Below are positions 25,514 to 34,359 of a stretch of DNA of 64,000 nt, in pieces (the first letter of the stretch is position 1; the number at the start of each line of letters is the position of its first letter). The notes below the pieces were generated by a model, which was not told the origin of the DNA, did not search any database, and worked only from the letters and a program-made list of their open reading frames with translations. Made by a program: the position numbers and the translations under genes. This DNA comes from JALYUS01 sp038231255 (GTDB lineage Bacteria; Chloroflexota; Chloroflexia; Thermomicrobiales; JALYUS01): contig JBBRLR010000009.1 of NCBI GenBank assembly GCA_038231255.1, positions 1 to 64,000 on the forward strand, written 5' to 3'.

Positions 25514-26385
25514 CGTTGCGCTCCGGGGGGTTCAGGGTTGGGGGTTCGAGGTTCGAGGTTGGGAATCCGGCGTTCCCCGAACCCCGAACCCCGAACCCCG
25601 AACCAGCCAACGACCTGCTGCGCTTTGCGGGCGGGGACAAGTACCCATGCTTTATACAGGCTCGTCCCTGCGATCTCGCGGTGCTCGTTGAACGTCCAGA
25701 AACGACCGTGCGCGCGGGTGGTGTGGGCAGAGAAAGCGGCGCGCAAGTCTTCGGGCGACGTGCCGGGAAAGGTCGTGTAGGCGGAGCCGATCAGCGTGCT
25801 CGAATGTGCGTCGCTCCCCGCCATCACGGGGAGAAGTAGCACCGAGCGGTTCACATCTTGCGCGCGGCGCCACGCAACACGGCCCGCGACGCTCGGGTTG
25901 AGCATCTCGATCGCATCGAAGTAGCGACCATCCTGCCGCCCTTGCGCGCCAAGCGCGTGGATGCGGCGCAGTGTCCGCTCGCCGACGCTGGTCGTCAGCC
26001 ACGACATCGGGTGCGGCACAATGGCGATACCGCCCGCCTCGTGGATCGCCGCAAGGGTGGCGTCAATGGTTTTCAGCATCGGGAAGGTACGGTCCACGAA
26101 GAGCGCGAGAAGGTGGCCATGGCGCGTCGTCACTTCCGTTCCGGTGATGACCTGCACGCGGCTCTTGCGGCGCTCGGCGGCATCACGGGCTTCCAACGCG
26201 CCCCGGATTTCGTCGTGATCGGTGACGGCAACGACATCAAGGTCGGTCTCGTTCTCGGCGTAGTCGAGTAACTGCGCGACGCTTTGCAGGCCGTCCACCG
26301 TATCAGTGTGCAAATGGATGTCCGCCCGACCGGCGCGCGGCCTCAGGGGCCGGTCCTCTTGCACGGTCACTGCATGAACATCCAC
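25510..26385 (-). CDS. PHP-domain metal-dependent phosphoesterase with repeat-derived C-terminus
   Basis: A PHP-fold hydrolase with the four metal motifs: DIHLHTDTVDG (His24, His26), VTDHDEIRGA, GTEVTTRHGHLLALF with the later PHP tripeptide, and GSDAHSSTLIGSA. Relatives hydrolyse phosphoesters such as 3',5'-nucleoside bisphosphates. The GTG start has AGGAG nine bases upstream. The last 31 residues, from about 261 (WFGVRGSGFGERR to PPGAQR), are encoded by a heptamer-rich repeat and do not look like protein sequence under selection. The stop still overlaps the PimA-like start. Substrate and link to inositol lipids are unknown. Confidence 0.82.
   Translation of the reverse strand: MDVHAVTVQEDRPLRPRAGRADIHLHTDTVDGLQSVAQLLDYAENETDLDVVAVTDHDEIRGALEARDAAERRKSRVQVITGTEVTTRHGHLLALFVDRTFPMLKTIDATLAAIHEAGGIAIVPHPMSWLTTSVGERTLRRIHALGAQGRQDGRYFDAIEMLNPSVAGRVAWRRAQDVNRSVLLLPVMAGSDAHSSTLIGSAYTTFPGTSPEDLRAAFSAHTTRAHGRFWTFNEHREIAGTSLYKAWVLVPARKAQQVVGWFGVRGSGFGERRIPNLEPRTPNPEPPGAQR
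25526..25604. repeat. Heptamer-rich inverted repeat inside the PHP gene end
   Basis: Units related to GGTTCGA and GGGTTCA on one side and CGAACCC on the other form an imperfect palindrome around GGGAATCCGGCGTTCCCC. Read on the minus strand it encodes the tail of the PHP protein. Heptamer repeats of this type are scattered in several bacterial genomes; only this copy is seen here. Confidence 0.8.
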
Positions 26386-26538
26386 GCGGTTCCCACTCCT
26401 TGCCGTCTGCGATTCTCACAGCGTCAGTATACCGAAGCCGCGCCCCGTCGTCCAAAGCGATAACACGCCCCCGGCGGACATTCCGCCCATTTATGCGTCA
26501 TCGCTATCGCGAAGAAAGAGCGGAACCGCAGAACGAAG

Positions 26539-26563
26539 GGGACGGGCGGTTTGCGCCCGTCCC
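26539..26563 (-). terminator. Hairpin, probable terminator of the secreted-protein gene
   Basis: GGGACGGGCG (26539-26548) pairs perfectly with CGCCCGTCCC (26554-26563) around a 5-base loop. It lies 36 bases after the stop of the secreted-protein gene. The T run after it on the minus strand is poor. The rest of the gap 26386-26598 shows nothing I recognise. Confidence 0.55.
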
Positions 26564-26598
26564 ACAGGATGTCTTGGTATTGAGCGGCGTTAGGATGC

Positions 26599-27171
26599 CT
26601 ACGCGCTCGCGATGTCGCCGCTGTCCTGCTCGGTGGTGTCACCCTTCTTGAAGGATTCCTTCCACTCGTGGTAGATCAATCCCTGATCGCCAGCGGCATA
26701 ATGGAAAGCGTACGTGGTGCCCGAGAACGTCGCCGTCATGCCAAAGGTTGCCTTGATGAATCCCGACGTCGTCGTGCATGCCGCCGGGGTAGCGCTACAG
26801 CCGTTCGGGTTGTAGGCGCCGCCCGTGACAACGCCTTCTTCCTCGCCGTGGAACCTGCCGGTGATACCAGCAAGAACTGTCGAACCGTGGTGATTGCCAG
26901 TCTCGCAGCTGCCCGGACTCTGCCCAGCAATAGTGACAAACGTCCCGTCCTTGAACTCCTCCTGCACTGTGAACGTGCCGTCCCTATTGTCCTTCACTGT
27001 GAAGTCGCGGTTATCGGTGTCTGTCGCCCAGATGTTGCCGCATGTTCCACCGTCGCCGCCGGTGCTTGCGAAGGGGCCAAAGTGCTGCGTCCTGCCTTCC
27101 GCGCCCACACTGGTCGCAGAAACCAGCAACATCCCCAAAACCACGAAGAGACCGAGACATTTCGGTACCAT
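26599..27171 (-). CDS. Secreted protein of unknown function
   Basis: I do not recognise the family. The 190-residue product has a clear Sec signal peptide (MVPKCLGLFVVLGMLLVSAT with probable cleavage after SVGA). The mature part is polar, Gly/Thr-rich and predicted beta, with four cysteines around residues 45-140 that could form disulfides. The ATG at 27171 has GGGGGAG just upstream. It is monocistronic: a consensus promoter with a leader of about 130 bases lies upstream and a hairpin downstream. Its own strong promoter suggests abundant or regulated export. Confidence 0.7.
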   Translation of the reverse strand: MVPKCLGLFVVLGMLLVSATSVGAEGRTQHFGPFASTGGDGGTCGNIWATDTDNRDFTVKDNRDGTFTVQEEFKDGTFVTIAGQSPGSCETGNHHGSTVLAGITGRFHGEEEGVVTGGAYNPNGCSATPAACTTTSGFIKATFGMTATFSGTTYAFHYAAGDQGLIYHEWKESFKKGDTTEQDSGDIASA

Positions 27172-27307
27172 GATTCTCCCCCTCCCGCGCGGTTCCCCGC
27201 GCTCTACCAATACAGCGAAGATGATCTACGCCGCCGACCCGTGCCCGCCATCTCCCAACCTACGCGCACAACGCATAACATTTTCGTAGTATCTGTCGGC
27301 TTTGAAC

Positions 27308-27335
27308 ATAGTACGTCGAACTCGCCTTTTGTCAA
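27308..27335 (-). promoter_or_regulatory. Promoter of the secreted-protein gene
   Basis: The minus strand reads TTGACA (27330-27335), 16 bases, TACTAT (27308-27313). Transcription would start near 27301. The leader from there to 27172 holds no frame or known element I can identify. Confidence 0.7.
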
Positions 27336-27394
27336 CAGCAGAGCTGATTGCGACGCACATCGTGCAGGGTCTCGGCGACGGGAGATATCGGAGC

Positions 27395-27428
27395 CAAAAC
27401 GAAAGGGGCACCCACAAGGGATACCCCA
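27395..27428 (-). terminator. Terminator of the hrcA-grpE-dnaK operon
   Basis: On the minus strand GGGG and CCC pair with GGG and CCCC around TTGT, with a small internal loop, followed by TTTCGTTTTGG. It lies about 70 bases after the dnaK stop. Confidence 0.6.
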
Positions 27429-27494
27429 TCCATCAGCGACGAGATGCTTCGCGCTCAGTCCTCATACTGCCCAGGGGGCGCATGAAGTCCTTCG

Positions 27495-29369
<1,875 letters not shown>

Positions 29370-29420
29370 TGGTTCGTTCCTTTCAATCGTGTCGTAGGGG
29401 GTTCGCAAACGCCCTACCTG

Positions 29421-29963
29421 TTATGTGCCACTCTTGCCGACTTTTACCAGCGCCGGGCGGATGACATTGCCGTGTACGGTGTAGCCGCGGCGCAGTTCGG
29501 CCACGACGAAGTCGCCGCCGTCACCGTCCACCAGTACCGCTTCGTGCAGGGCTGGGTCGAACTTCTGACCGGCCGCCGCGATTGGCTGTACGCCTTCGCT
29601 TTCCAGCACATTGCGCAGTTTGTGGGCAACGAGCGCGACGCCATTCAGCCAGGCTTCGTGCTCGGCGCTCTTCGGCACATTCGCCAGCGCGAGGTCGAAA
29701 TCGTCCAGCACCGGCAGCACCTTGGCGATGACGATCAACCCCGCCATCTGCGCGTCGCGCTGCTTCTCCTGCTCGACGCGCCGCTTATAGTTGAGGAATT
29801 CGGCCCGGGCGCGCTGCCAACTGTCGAGCAGTTCGGCGCTCCGGGCACGCTCGGCTTCCAACTGCACGGCGGGATCGTCAGAAACCGGCGCGGCGGGCGC
29901 TGCTTCGGGCGACGCGTCATTCGGCGCGGTCGCCTCCTGATCTACGGTCTGTTCTTCGCTCAT
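29421..29963 (-). CDS. grpE: Nucleotide exchange factor GrpE
   Basis: GrpE releases ADP from DnaK. The 180-residue protein has an acidic, Ala-rich N-terminal tail, then the long dimer coiled coil (ELLDSWQRARAEFLNYKRRV), and the C-terminal beta domain with KFDPALHEAVLV and VVAELRRGYTVHGNVIRPA, the GrpE signature. The ATG follows AGAGGATGG. It lies between hrcA and dnaK on the minus strand, with a family 1 palindrome in the gap to hrcA. Confidence 0.95.
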   Translation of the reverse strand: MSEEQTVDQEATAPNDASPEAAPAAPVSDDPAVQLEAERARSAELLDSWQRARAEFLNYKRRVEQEKQRDAQMAGLIVIAKVLPVLDDFDLALANVPKSAEHEAWLNGVALVAHKLRNVLESEGVQPIAAAGQKFDPALHEAVLVDGDGGDFVVAELRRGYTVHGNVIRPALVKVGKSGT

Positions 29964-29982
29964 CTACTGCCATCCTCTTTCT

Positions 29983-30047
29983 GGTGGTAGCAAGCTTTCC
30001 AGCCTGCCGTCTCGCCGGGGAGGCAGGCTGAAAAGCCTGCTACCACC
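29983..30047. repeat. Palindromic repeat family 1, copy A
   Basis: A 65-base inverted repeat begins GGTGGTAGCAAGCTTTCCAG and ends with the near-complement finishing in GCTACCACC. It sits between hrcA and grpE, so the operon transcript would carry a long hairpin here. Related copies are at 36152, 44097 and 60683. Confidence 0.9.
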
Positions 30048-30056
30048 GGGTAATCG

Positions 30057-31121
30057 TCACATGTCAAGACGCGGGTCGCGCGTTGTGTACAACTCCGTCA
30101 GCAAATCGCTCAATACCTGCGAGACGTACCGCACGGACGAGATCGTCCGCTCGTAATACATCCGCGTCGGCCCGAGCACGGCAACCATGCCAGTCACTTC
30201 GGACGGGATGCCGTAGGTTGCCAGCACGATCCCGAAGTCCCGCAGGGCGTCCCACTGATTCTCCGCACCGATAATCACCTGCACGCTGTTCACCCGGTCC
30301 GCACCCTCGGTCGCGACGAGCAACTGCGGCAAGAGCGCCGTCAAGAGCGCGCCGCCGCGCAGCAACTCCACCAGCCGCCCCGCCCGCTCATGCCCGTCGA
30401 ACTCGGGCTGCTGTAGGACATTACCGAGACCGTCGTGGACAACCTCCGCACTCATCGCTTCTTCGAGGTTCCGCAACATGCGTACCGCCTCGTCAGCGAC
30501 CACGCGGTCAATGCCGGTCGTGTGCGCGGCGGCTGTCGCGATCTCGGCCCGACCAAGGTTCGCCAAGTGCGCGCTGGCATTGTCCGCGACCGCGCGCAAC
30601 GCCGTCTGATCGAACGCTGCCGGCAGCGTGACCATCGCCTGCCGCACCGCCCCCTCGCGCGTGACAAGGACGAGCAGCGCAGTCTTCTCCTGCACGGCGA
30701 TCAGTTCGACATTCTTCACCTTCGGCAACCGCGCGCGCGGCGTCGTGACGACCGATACATTGCCCGCCACGCGCGCCAGCACCGACGCCGCCAGCTTCAC
30801 CCACTCGTCGAGGTGCACTTCCACCTGGTGGAACTGATGCCGGATCAGCATCTGTTCGTTGGTCGAAAGGCTCGGCTGGTCCATCAGCCGTTCGACGTAG
30901 TAGCGATAGCCCGCATCGGTCGGCGTGCGGCCACCCGAGGTGTGCGCCTGCTGAATAAAGCCGAAACGTTCGAGCAACGCCATGTCGTTGCGAACCGTCG
31001 CGCTCGAAATATCAAGCCCGCCGCGCTCCACGACGGTCTTCGAACCGATAGCGCGCATCGTTTCGGTATATTCGCGCACCAGCAGGCGGAGAATTCGCTC
31101 CTGCCGCTGGCTCAATCGCAT
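30057..31121 (-). CDS. hrcA: Heat-inducible transcription repressor HrcA
   Basis: HrcA binds the CIRCE operator and represses chaperone operons until heat titrates GroEL. The 354-residue protein opens with the winged-helix domain (MRLSQRQERILRLLVREYTE, DISSATVRNDMALLE) and SGGRTPTDAGYRYYV, followed by the GAF-like dimer domain. The C-terminal VLGPTRMYYERTISSVRYV matches the family. I use the ATG at 31121; a GTG at 31130 with GGGGG seven bases upstream is an alternative. A CIRCE element lies just upstream, so the gene is autoregulated. Confidence 0.94.
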   Translation of the reverse strand: MRLSQRQERILRLLVREYTETMRAIGSKTVVERGGLDISSATVRNDMALLERFGFIQQAHTSGGRTPTDAGYRYYVERLMDQPSLSTNEQMLIRHQFHQVEVHLDEWVKLAASVLARVAGNVSVVTTPRARLPKVKNVELIAVQEKTALLVLVTREGAVRQAMVTLPAAFDQTALRAVADNASAHLANLGRAEIATAAAHTTGIDRVVADEAVRMLRNLEEAMSAEVVHDGLGNVLQQPEFDGHERAGRLVELLRGGALLTALLPQLLVATEGADRVNSVQVIIGAENQWDALRDFGIVLATYGIPSEVTGMVAVLGPTRMYYERTISSVRYVSQVLSDLLTELYTTRDPRLDM

Positions 31122-31144
31122 CGCATCCACGTTCAAACCCCCGA

Positions 31145-31171
31145 TTAGCACTCTCGTCTCCCGACTGCTAA
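31145..31171 (-). promoter_or_regulatory. CIRCE operator
   Basis: TTAGCACTC, nine bases, GACTGCTAA. The consensus is TTAGCACTC-N9-GAGTGCTAA, so there is a single mismatch in the second arm. It lies at the predicted transcription start and 24 bases before hrcA, the classic place for HrcA repression. Confidence 0.92.
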
Positions 31172-31178
31172 CATCGAG

Positions 31179-31207
31179 ACGATACCACTTGATACAGCCC
31201 ATGTCAA
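31179..31207 (-). promoter_or_regulatory. Promoter of hrcA-grpE-dnaK
   Basis: TTGACA (31202-31207), 17 bases, TATCGT (31179-31184) on the minus strand. Transcription would start near 31172, at the edge of the CIRCE element, so HrcA would block initiation. Confidence 0.75.
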
Positions 31208-31302
31208 GACGTTGTCATATATTATGTCAACTCTATCGCTAGCGATTCCCGCCGTCTTCGCGTACCATTGCCACCTAAACCGCACGCGATGAAAGGCGAT
31301 GC

Positions 31303-32661
31303 ATGAACGCGATCCCCTCCCTTACCGATGAACAGCATGTCCTGCCTCGGAGCGCGCGCCGCACTGATGCGGGCCTCCTGACGCTTGGCAATGTCCCGCT
31401 GACGACCTTCGCCTTGCGGTACGGCACGCCGCTCTATCTGTTCGACGACGAGCATCTGCGCGCGTCGCTCTGGCGCTTCCGTCGCGCCTTCGGCGAGCGG
31501 TTGCCCGCGCCCGCGACCTTTACGCTCTCGTATGCCTCAAAAGCATTCCTCTGCACCGCGCTCGTCCAGATTCTCGCGGAGGAGCGCGTCGGGCTGGACG
31601 TAAACTCCGGCGGCGAGTTGCACATCGCGCTCAAGGGCGGCATGGCCGCCGACATGATTCACATGCACGGCAACGCGAAGAGCGCGGACGAACTGCGCAT
31701 GGCCGTCGAGCGCGGCGTCGGCCGGATCGTCGTGGACAACATGACCGAGATGTCGACGCTCGACCGGATTGCCGGGTCGCTCGACGCGCGGGCGGCGATC
31801 TGGCTCCGTGTCAACCCCGGTGTCGCTGTTCACACGCACGCAGCGATGGCGACCGGGCACCTCGATTCCAAGTTCGGTCTCCCGATCGAGACGGGCGACG
31901 CGGCACGCGCGGTCGAAGCGGCCATCGCCGCGCCAAACCTCGATCTGATGGGCCTGCACGCGCACATCGGCTCCTCGATTGCCGAGGCGGAACCGTATCA
32001 AGAGACGGCGCGCCGCTTTGTCCAGTTCGCCACCGAGATGCGCGCACGCCACGGATGGACAATGCGCGAGTGTAGCCCCGGCGGCGGCTTCGCTGTCCCC
32101 TATCTGCCCGACGATCACGCGCTCGATGCCGACACCGCCGCCGAGGCGATCATCGGCACGCTCGTCACTGCGTGCGGCGAGGCGGATTTTCCGGTGCCGG
32201 ACATCACGATCGAGCCGGGCAAAGCGCTGATCGGCCCGGCGGCGATCGCGTTGTATTCCGTCAACAACATAAAAGACATTGCCGGTGTCCGCCGCTTTGT
32301 CGCGGTGGACGGCGGCATGGCGGACAATATCCGTCCCGCGCTCTACGGCGCGCAGTACACCGTCCTGCTCGCCAACCGCGCGCCGACGGGCGACCCGGTA
32401 CTCAGCACCGTCGTCGGGCGGTACTGCGAGAGTGGCGACATCCTCGCGCGCGATGTACCGCTGCCCACCGACCTCGCACCCGGCGACCTGCTCGCCTTCC
32501 CGACCGCCGGTGCGTACAGCATCCCGATGTCCAGCCAGTACAATGGCGTGCCGCGCCCGGCCATCGTGCTCGTGCGCGAAGACGGCACGCACCAACTAAT
32601 CCGCCGCCGCGAAACGTACGACGACCTGCTCCGCGCCGACGTGCCGCTCGAAGAAACGTAG
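31303..32661 (+). CDS. lysA: Diaminopimelate decarboxylase
   Basis: LysA removes CO2 from meso-diaminopimelate to give lysine, using PLP. The 452-residue protein has the PLP lysine in SYASKAFLC (Lys80), HGNAKS, the phosphate-binding SPGGGFAVPY, EPGKALIGPA, and the CESGD motif that separates DapDC from ornithine and arginine decarboxylases. GAYSIPMSSQYNG is the usual C-terminal signature. AAAGGCGATG precedes the ATG. It begins a plus-strand group with an SDR gene, a deiminase-like gene and recN, and is divergent from hrcA. Confidence 0.93.
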   Translation: MNAIPSLTDEQHVLPRSARRTDAGLLTLGNVPLTTFALRYGTPLYLFDDEHLRASLWRFRRAFGERLPAPATFTLSYASKAFLCTALVQILAEERVGLDVNSGGELHIALKGGMAADMIHMHGNAKSADELRMAVERGVGRIVVDNMTEMSTLDRIAGSLDARAAIWLRVNPGVAVHTHAAMATGHLDSKFGLPIETGDAARAVEAAIAAPNLDLMGLHAHIGSSIAEAEPYQETARRFVQFATEMRARHGWTMRECSPGGGFAVPYLPDDHALDADTAAEAIIGTLVTACGEADFPVPDITIEPGKALIGPAAIALYSVNNIKDIAGVRRFVAVDGGMADNIRPALYGAQYTVLLANRAPTGDPVLSTVVGRYCESGDILARDVPLPTDLAPGDLLAFPTAGAYSIPMSSQYNGVPRPAIVLVREDGTHQLIRRRETYDDLLRADVPLEET

Positions 32662-32672
32662 GGAGTCCCGTC

Positions 32673-33374
32673 ATGCCATTCGCCGATCTCACAGGCCGCG
32701 TCACGGTCGTCACGGGCGGGTCGGGCGCGCTCGGTCAGGCGACGATCCGCGTGCTGCTCGATGCGGACGCTATCGTCGTCACCACCTCCACGCACCACCC
32801 CAGGAGCGACGATCCCGGCTTACGGTTCGCGATCGTGGCGGCCGATGTTACAACGGAGGAAGGCGCGGCATCCGTCGTACGGCACGCGACCGATACACAC
32901 GGCGCGCTCCATATTCTCGTCAACATCGTCGGCGGCTACGCGGGCGGACCGACGGTTGCGGAGACCGATCTGGCGACGTGGCGCGAACAATATGAGCTGA
33001 ACGCGACAACCGCCTTTTTGATGGCGCGCGCGGCGATCCCGGTGATGCAAACGCAGGGCTGGGGGCGTATCATTAACGTCGCGTCACGCGCCGCCCGCAC
33101 GGCTCCGGCGGGCCTCGCCGCGTACGCGTCGTCCAAGAGCGCGCTGATTACGCTGACCGAGGCGCTGGCGAACGAGGAGCGCGATCACGGCATCACGGCA
33201 AATGCGATCCTACCGAGCGTCATTGACACACCGGCCAACCGCACGGCGATGCCGGAAAGCGATTTCGCCACCTGGGTGCGACCGGAGCAGATCGGGCAGG
33301 TCATCCGCTTCCTGGCGTCCGAGGAGAGCGGCATCATCAGCGGTGCGGCGATCCCGGTCTACGGGCGTGCGTAA
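32673..33374 (+). CDS. Short-chain dehydrogenase/reductase
   Basis: A 233-residue classical SDR. The cofactor loop is TGGSGALG at residues 15-22, followed by the Asp/Val-rich strand AADVT. The active-site tetrad can be seen as Asn in ELNATTAFL, Ser in INVASRAA, and Tyr/Lys in YASSKSAL. The C-terminus ends ISGAAIPVYGRA, as in 3-oxoacyl-reductase-like members. The ATG has GGGAG seven bases before it and lies 11 bases after lysA. Substrate unknown. Confidence 0.85.
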   Translation: MPFADLTGRVTVVTGGSGALGQATIRVLLDADAIVVTTSTHHPRSDDPGLRFAIVAADVTTEEGAASVVRHATDTHGALHILVNIVGGYAGGPTVAETDLATWREQYELNATTAFLMARAAIPVMQTQGWGRIINVASRAARTAPAGLAAYASSKSALITLTEALANEERDHGITANAILPSVIDTPANRTAMPESDFATWVRPEQIGQVIRFLASEESGIISGAAIPVYGRA

Positions 33375-33396
33375 CCGGTCACAAGGAGCGACGAGC

Positions 33397-34359
33397 GTGT
33401 CATTGACGGGTGCATACGGCGGCGAGAAATGGTCTCCACGGACGCAATCGCGCCGCGAGGAGATGGCCGATATCTGGGGGGCGTGGGGTTCCGGTTCCGA
33501 GTGCAGCCGGTTGCGCGCCGTGTTGCTCCACCGGCCCGGCCCGGAACTGGACGAAATTGAAGACTACGACGCCGTGCAGATGCGCGCCGACGTGCGCCCC
33601 GATCTGGCCCGCGCGCAGCACGACGCAATGGCCGATGCGTACGAGGCGGAAGGCATCGCCGTCCACTACGTCGAGGGTTACCGGCCCGGCAAGCCGAACC
33701 AACTCTTCTGCCGGGACCTGATGACGATGACGCCCGAGGGGGCAATCCTTGCCCGCCCCGCCAGCACCGTGCGCGCGGGCGAAGAGCGCATCCTCGCCGA
33801 AACGCTCGGTCTGCTCGGCGTGCCGGTGCTCATGAGCGTCCACGGCACTGGCACCTTCGAGGGTGCGGACGCGATGTGGGCCGCGCCCGACCTCTGCTTC
33901 GTCGCCGAGGGACTGCGTACCAACCGCGCGGGCGCCGAGCAGGTGACATGGGCGCTCGAAAACATCGGCGTCACTGTCGAGCGCGTCGTCCTACCGTACG
34001 GCGCGATGCACCTCGATGGCATGCTGAACTTCGCCGCGCCCGAAGTCGCCGTCGTCTGGCCGCGCCGGACGCCGATGAACGTGGTGCGCGTCTTGCAGGA
34101 GCGCGGCGTGCGGATCGTCCATCTGCTCGATGAACCGGCGACGCACGACTGCCTGCCCGGCAACTTCGTCGCCCTCGCCCCTAATCGCATCCTGATGCCG
34201 ACGGGCGCGCCGCGCCAGCGCGCGATCTACGAAGACGCCGGCATTGCCTGCATCGAGGTGGACGTCAGCGAACTGATCAGAGCGGGCGGCGGTATCCACT
34301 GCATGACCGCCTTCCTTTCGCGCGAAGAAGCGGACGAAATGGGATGCGATGCTGGTTGA
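33397..34359 (+). CDS. Arginine deiminase / amidinotransferase superfamily enzyme
   Basis: The 320-residue protein has the pentein-fold landmarks in order: PNQLFCRDLM (PNxxFxRD of arginine deiminases), GTGTFEGADAM (guanidino-binding acidic site), the catalytic His205 in MHLDGML, and the C-terminal nucleophile Cys302 in GGGIHCMTAFLSRE. Members hydrolyse arginine or methylated arginines, or transfer amidino groups. The spacing resembles arginine deiminase and dimethylargininase; the exact reaction is not clear. The GTG start follows AAGGAG. It lies 22 bases after the SDR gene and overlaps recN by 11 bases. Confidence 0.8.
   Translation: MSLTGAYGGEKWSPRTQSRREEMADIWGAWGSGSECSRLRAVLLHRPGPELDEIEDYDAVQMRADVRPDLARAQHDAMADAYEAEGIAVHYVEGYRPGKPNQLFCRDLMTMTPEGAILARPASTVRAGEERILAETLGLLGVPVLMSVHGTGTFEGADAMWAAPDLCFVAEGLRTNRAGAEQVTWALENIGVTVERVVLPYGAMHLDGMLNFAAPEVAVVWPRRTPMNVVRVLQERGVRIVHLLDEPATHDCLPGNFVALAPNRILMPTGAPRQRAIYEDAGIACIEVDVSELIRAGGGIHCMTAFLSREEADEMGCDAG

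Noticed and set aside
25526..25604. CRISPR array
   Set aside because: The repeated unit is about seven bases with no unique spacers, and no cas gene is present.
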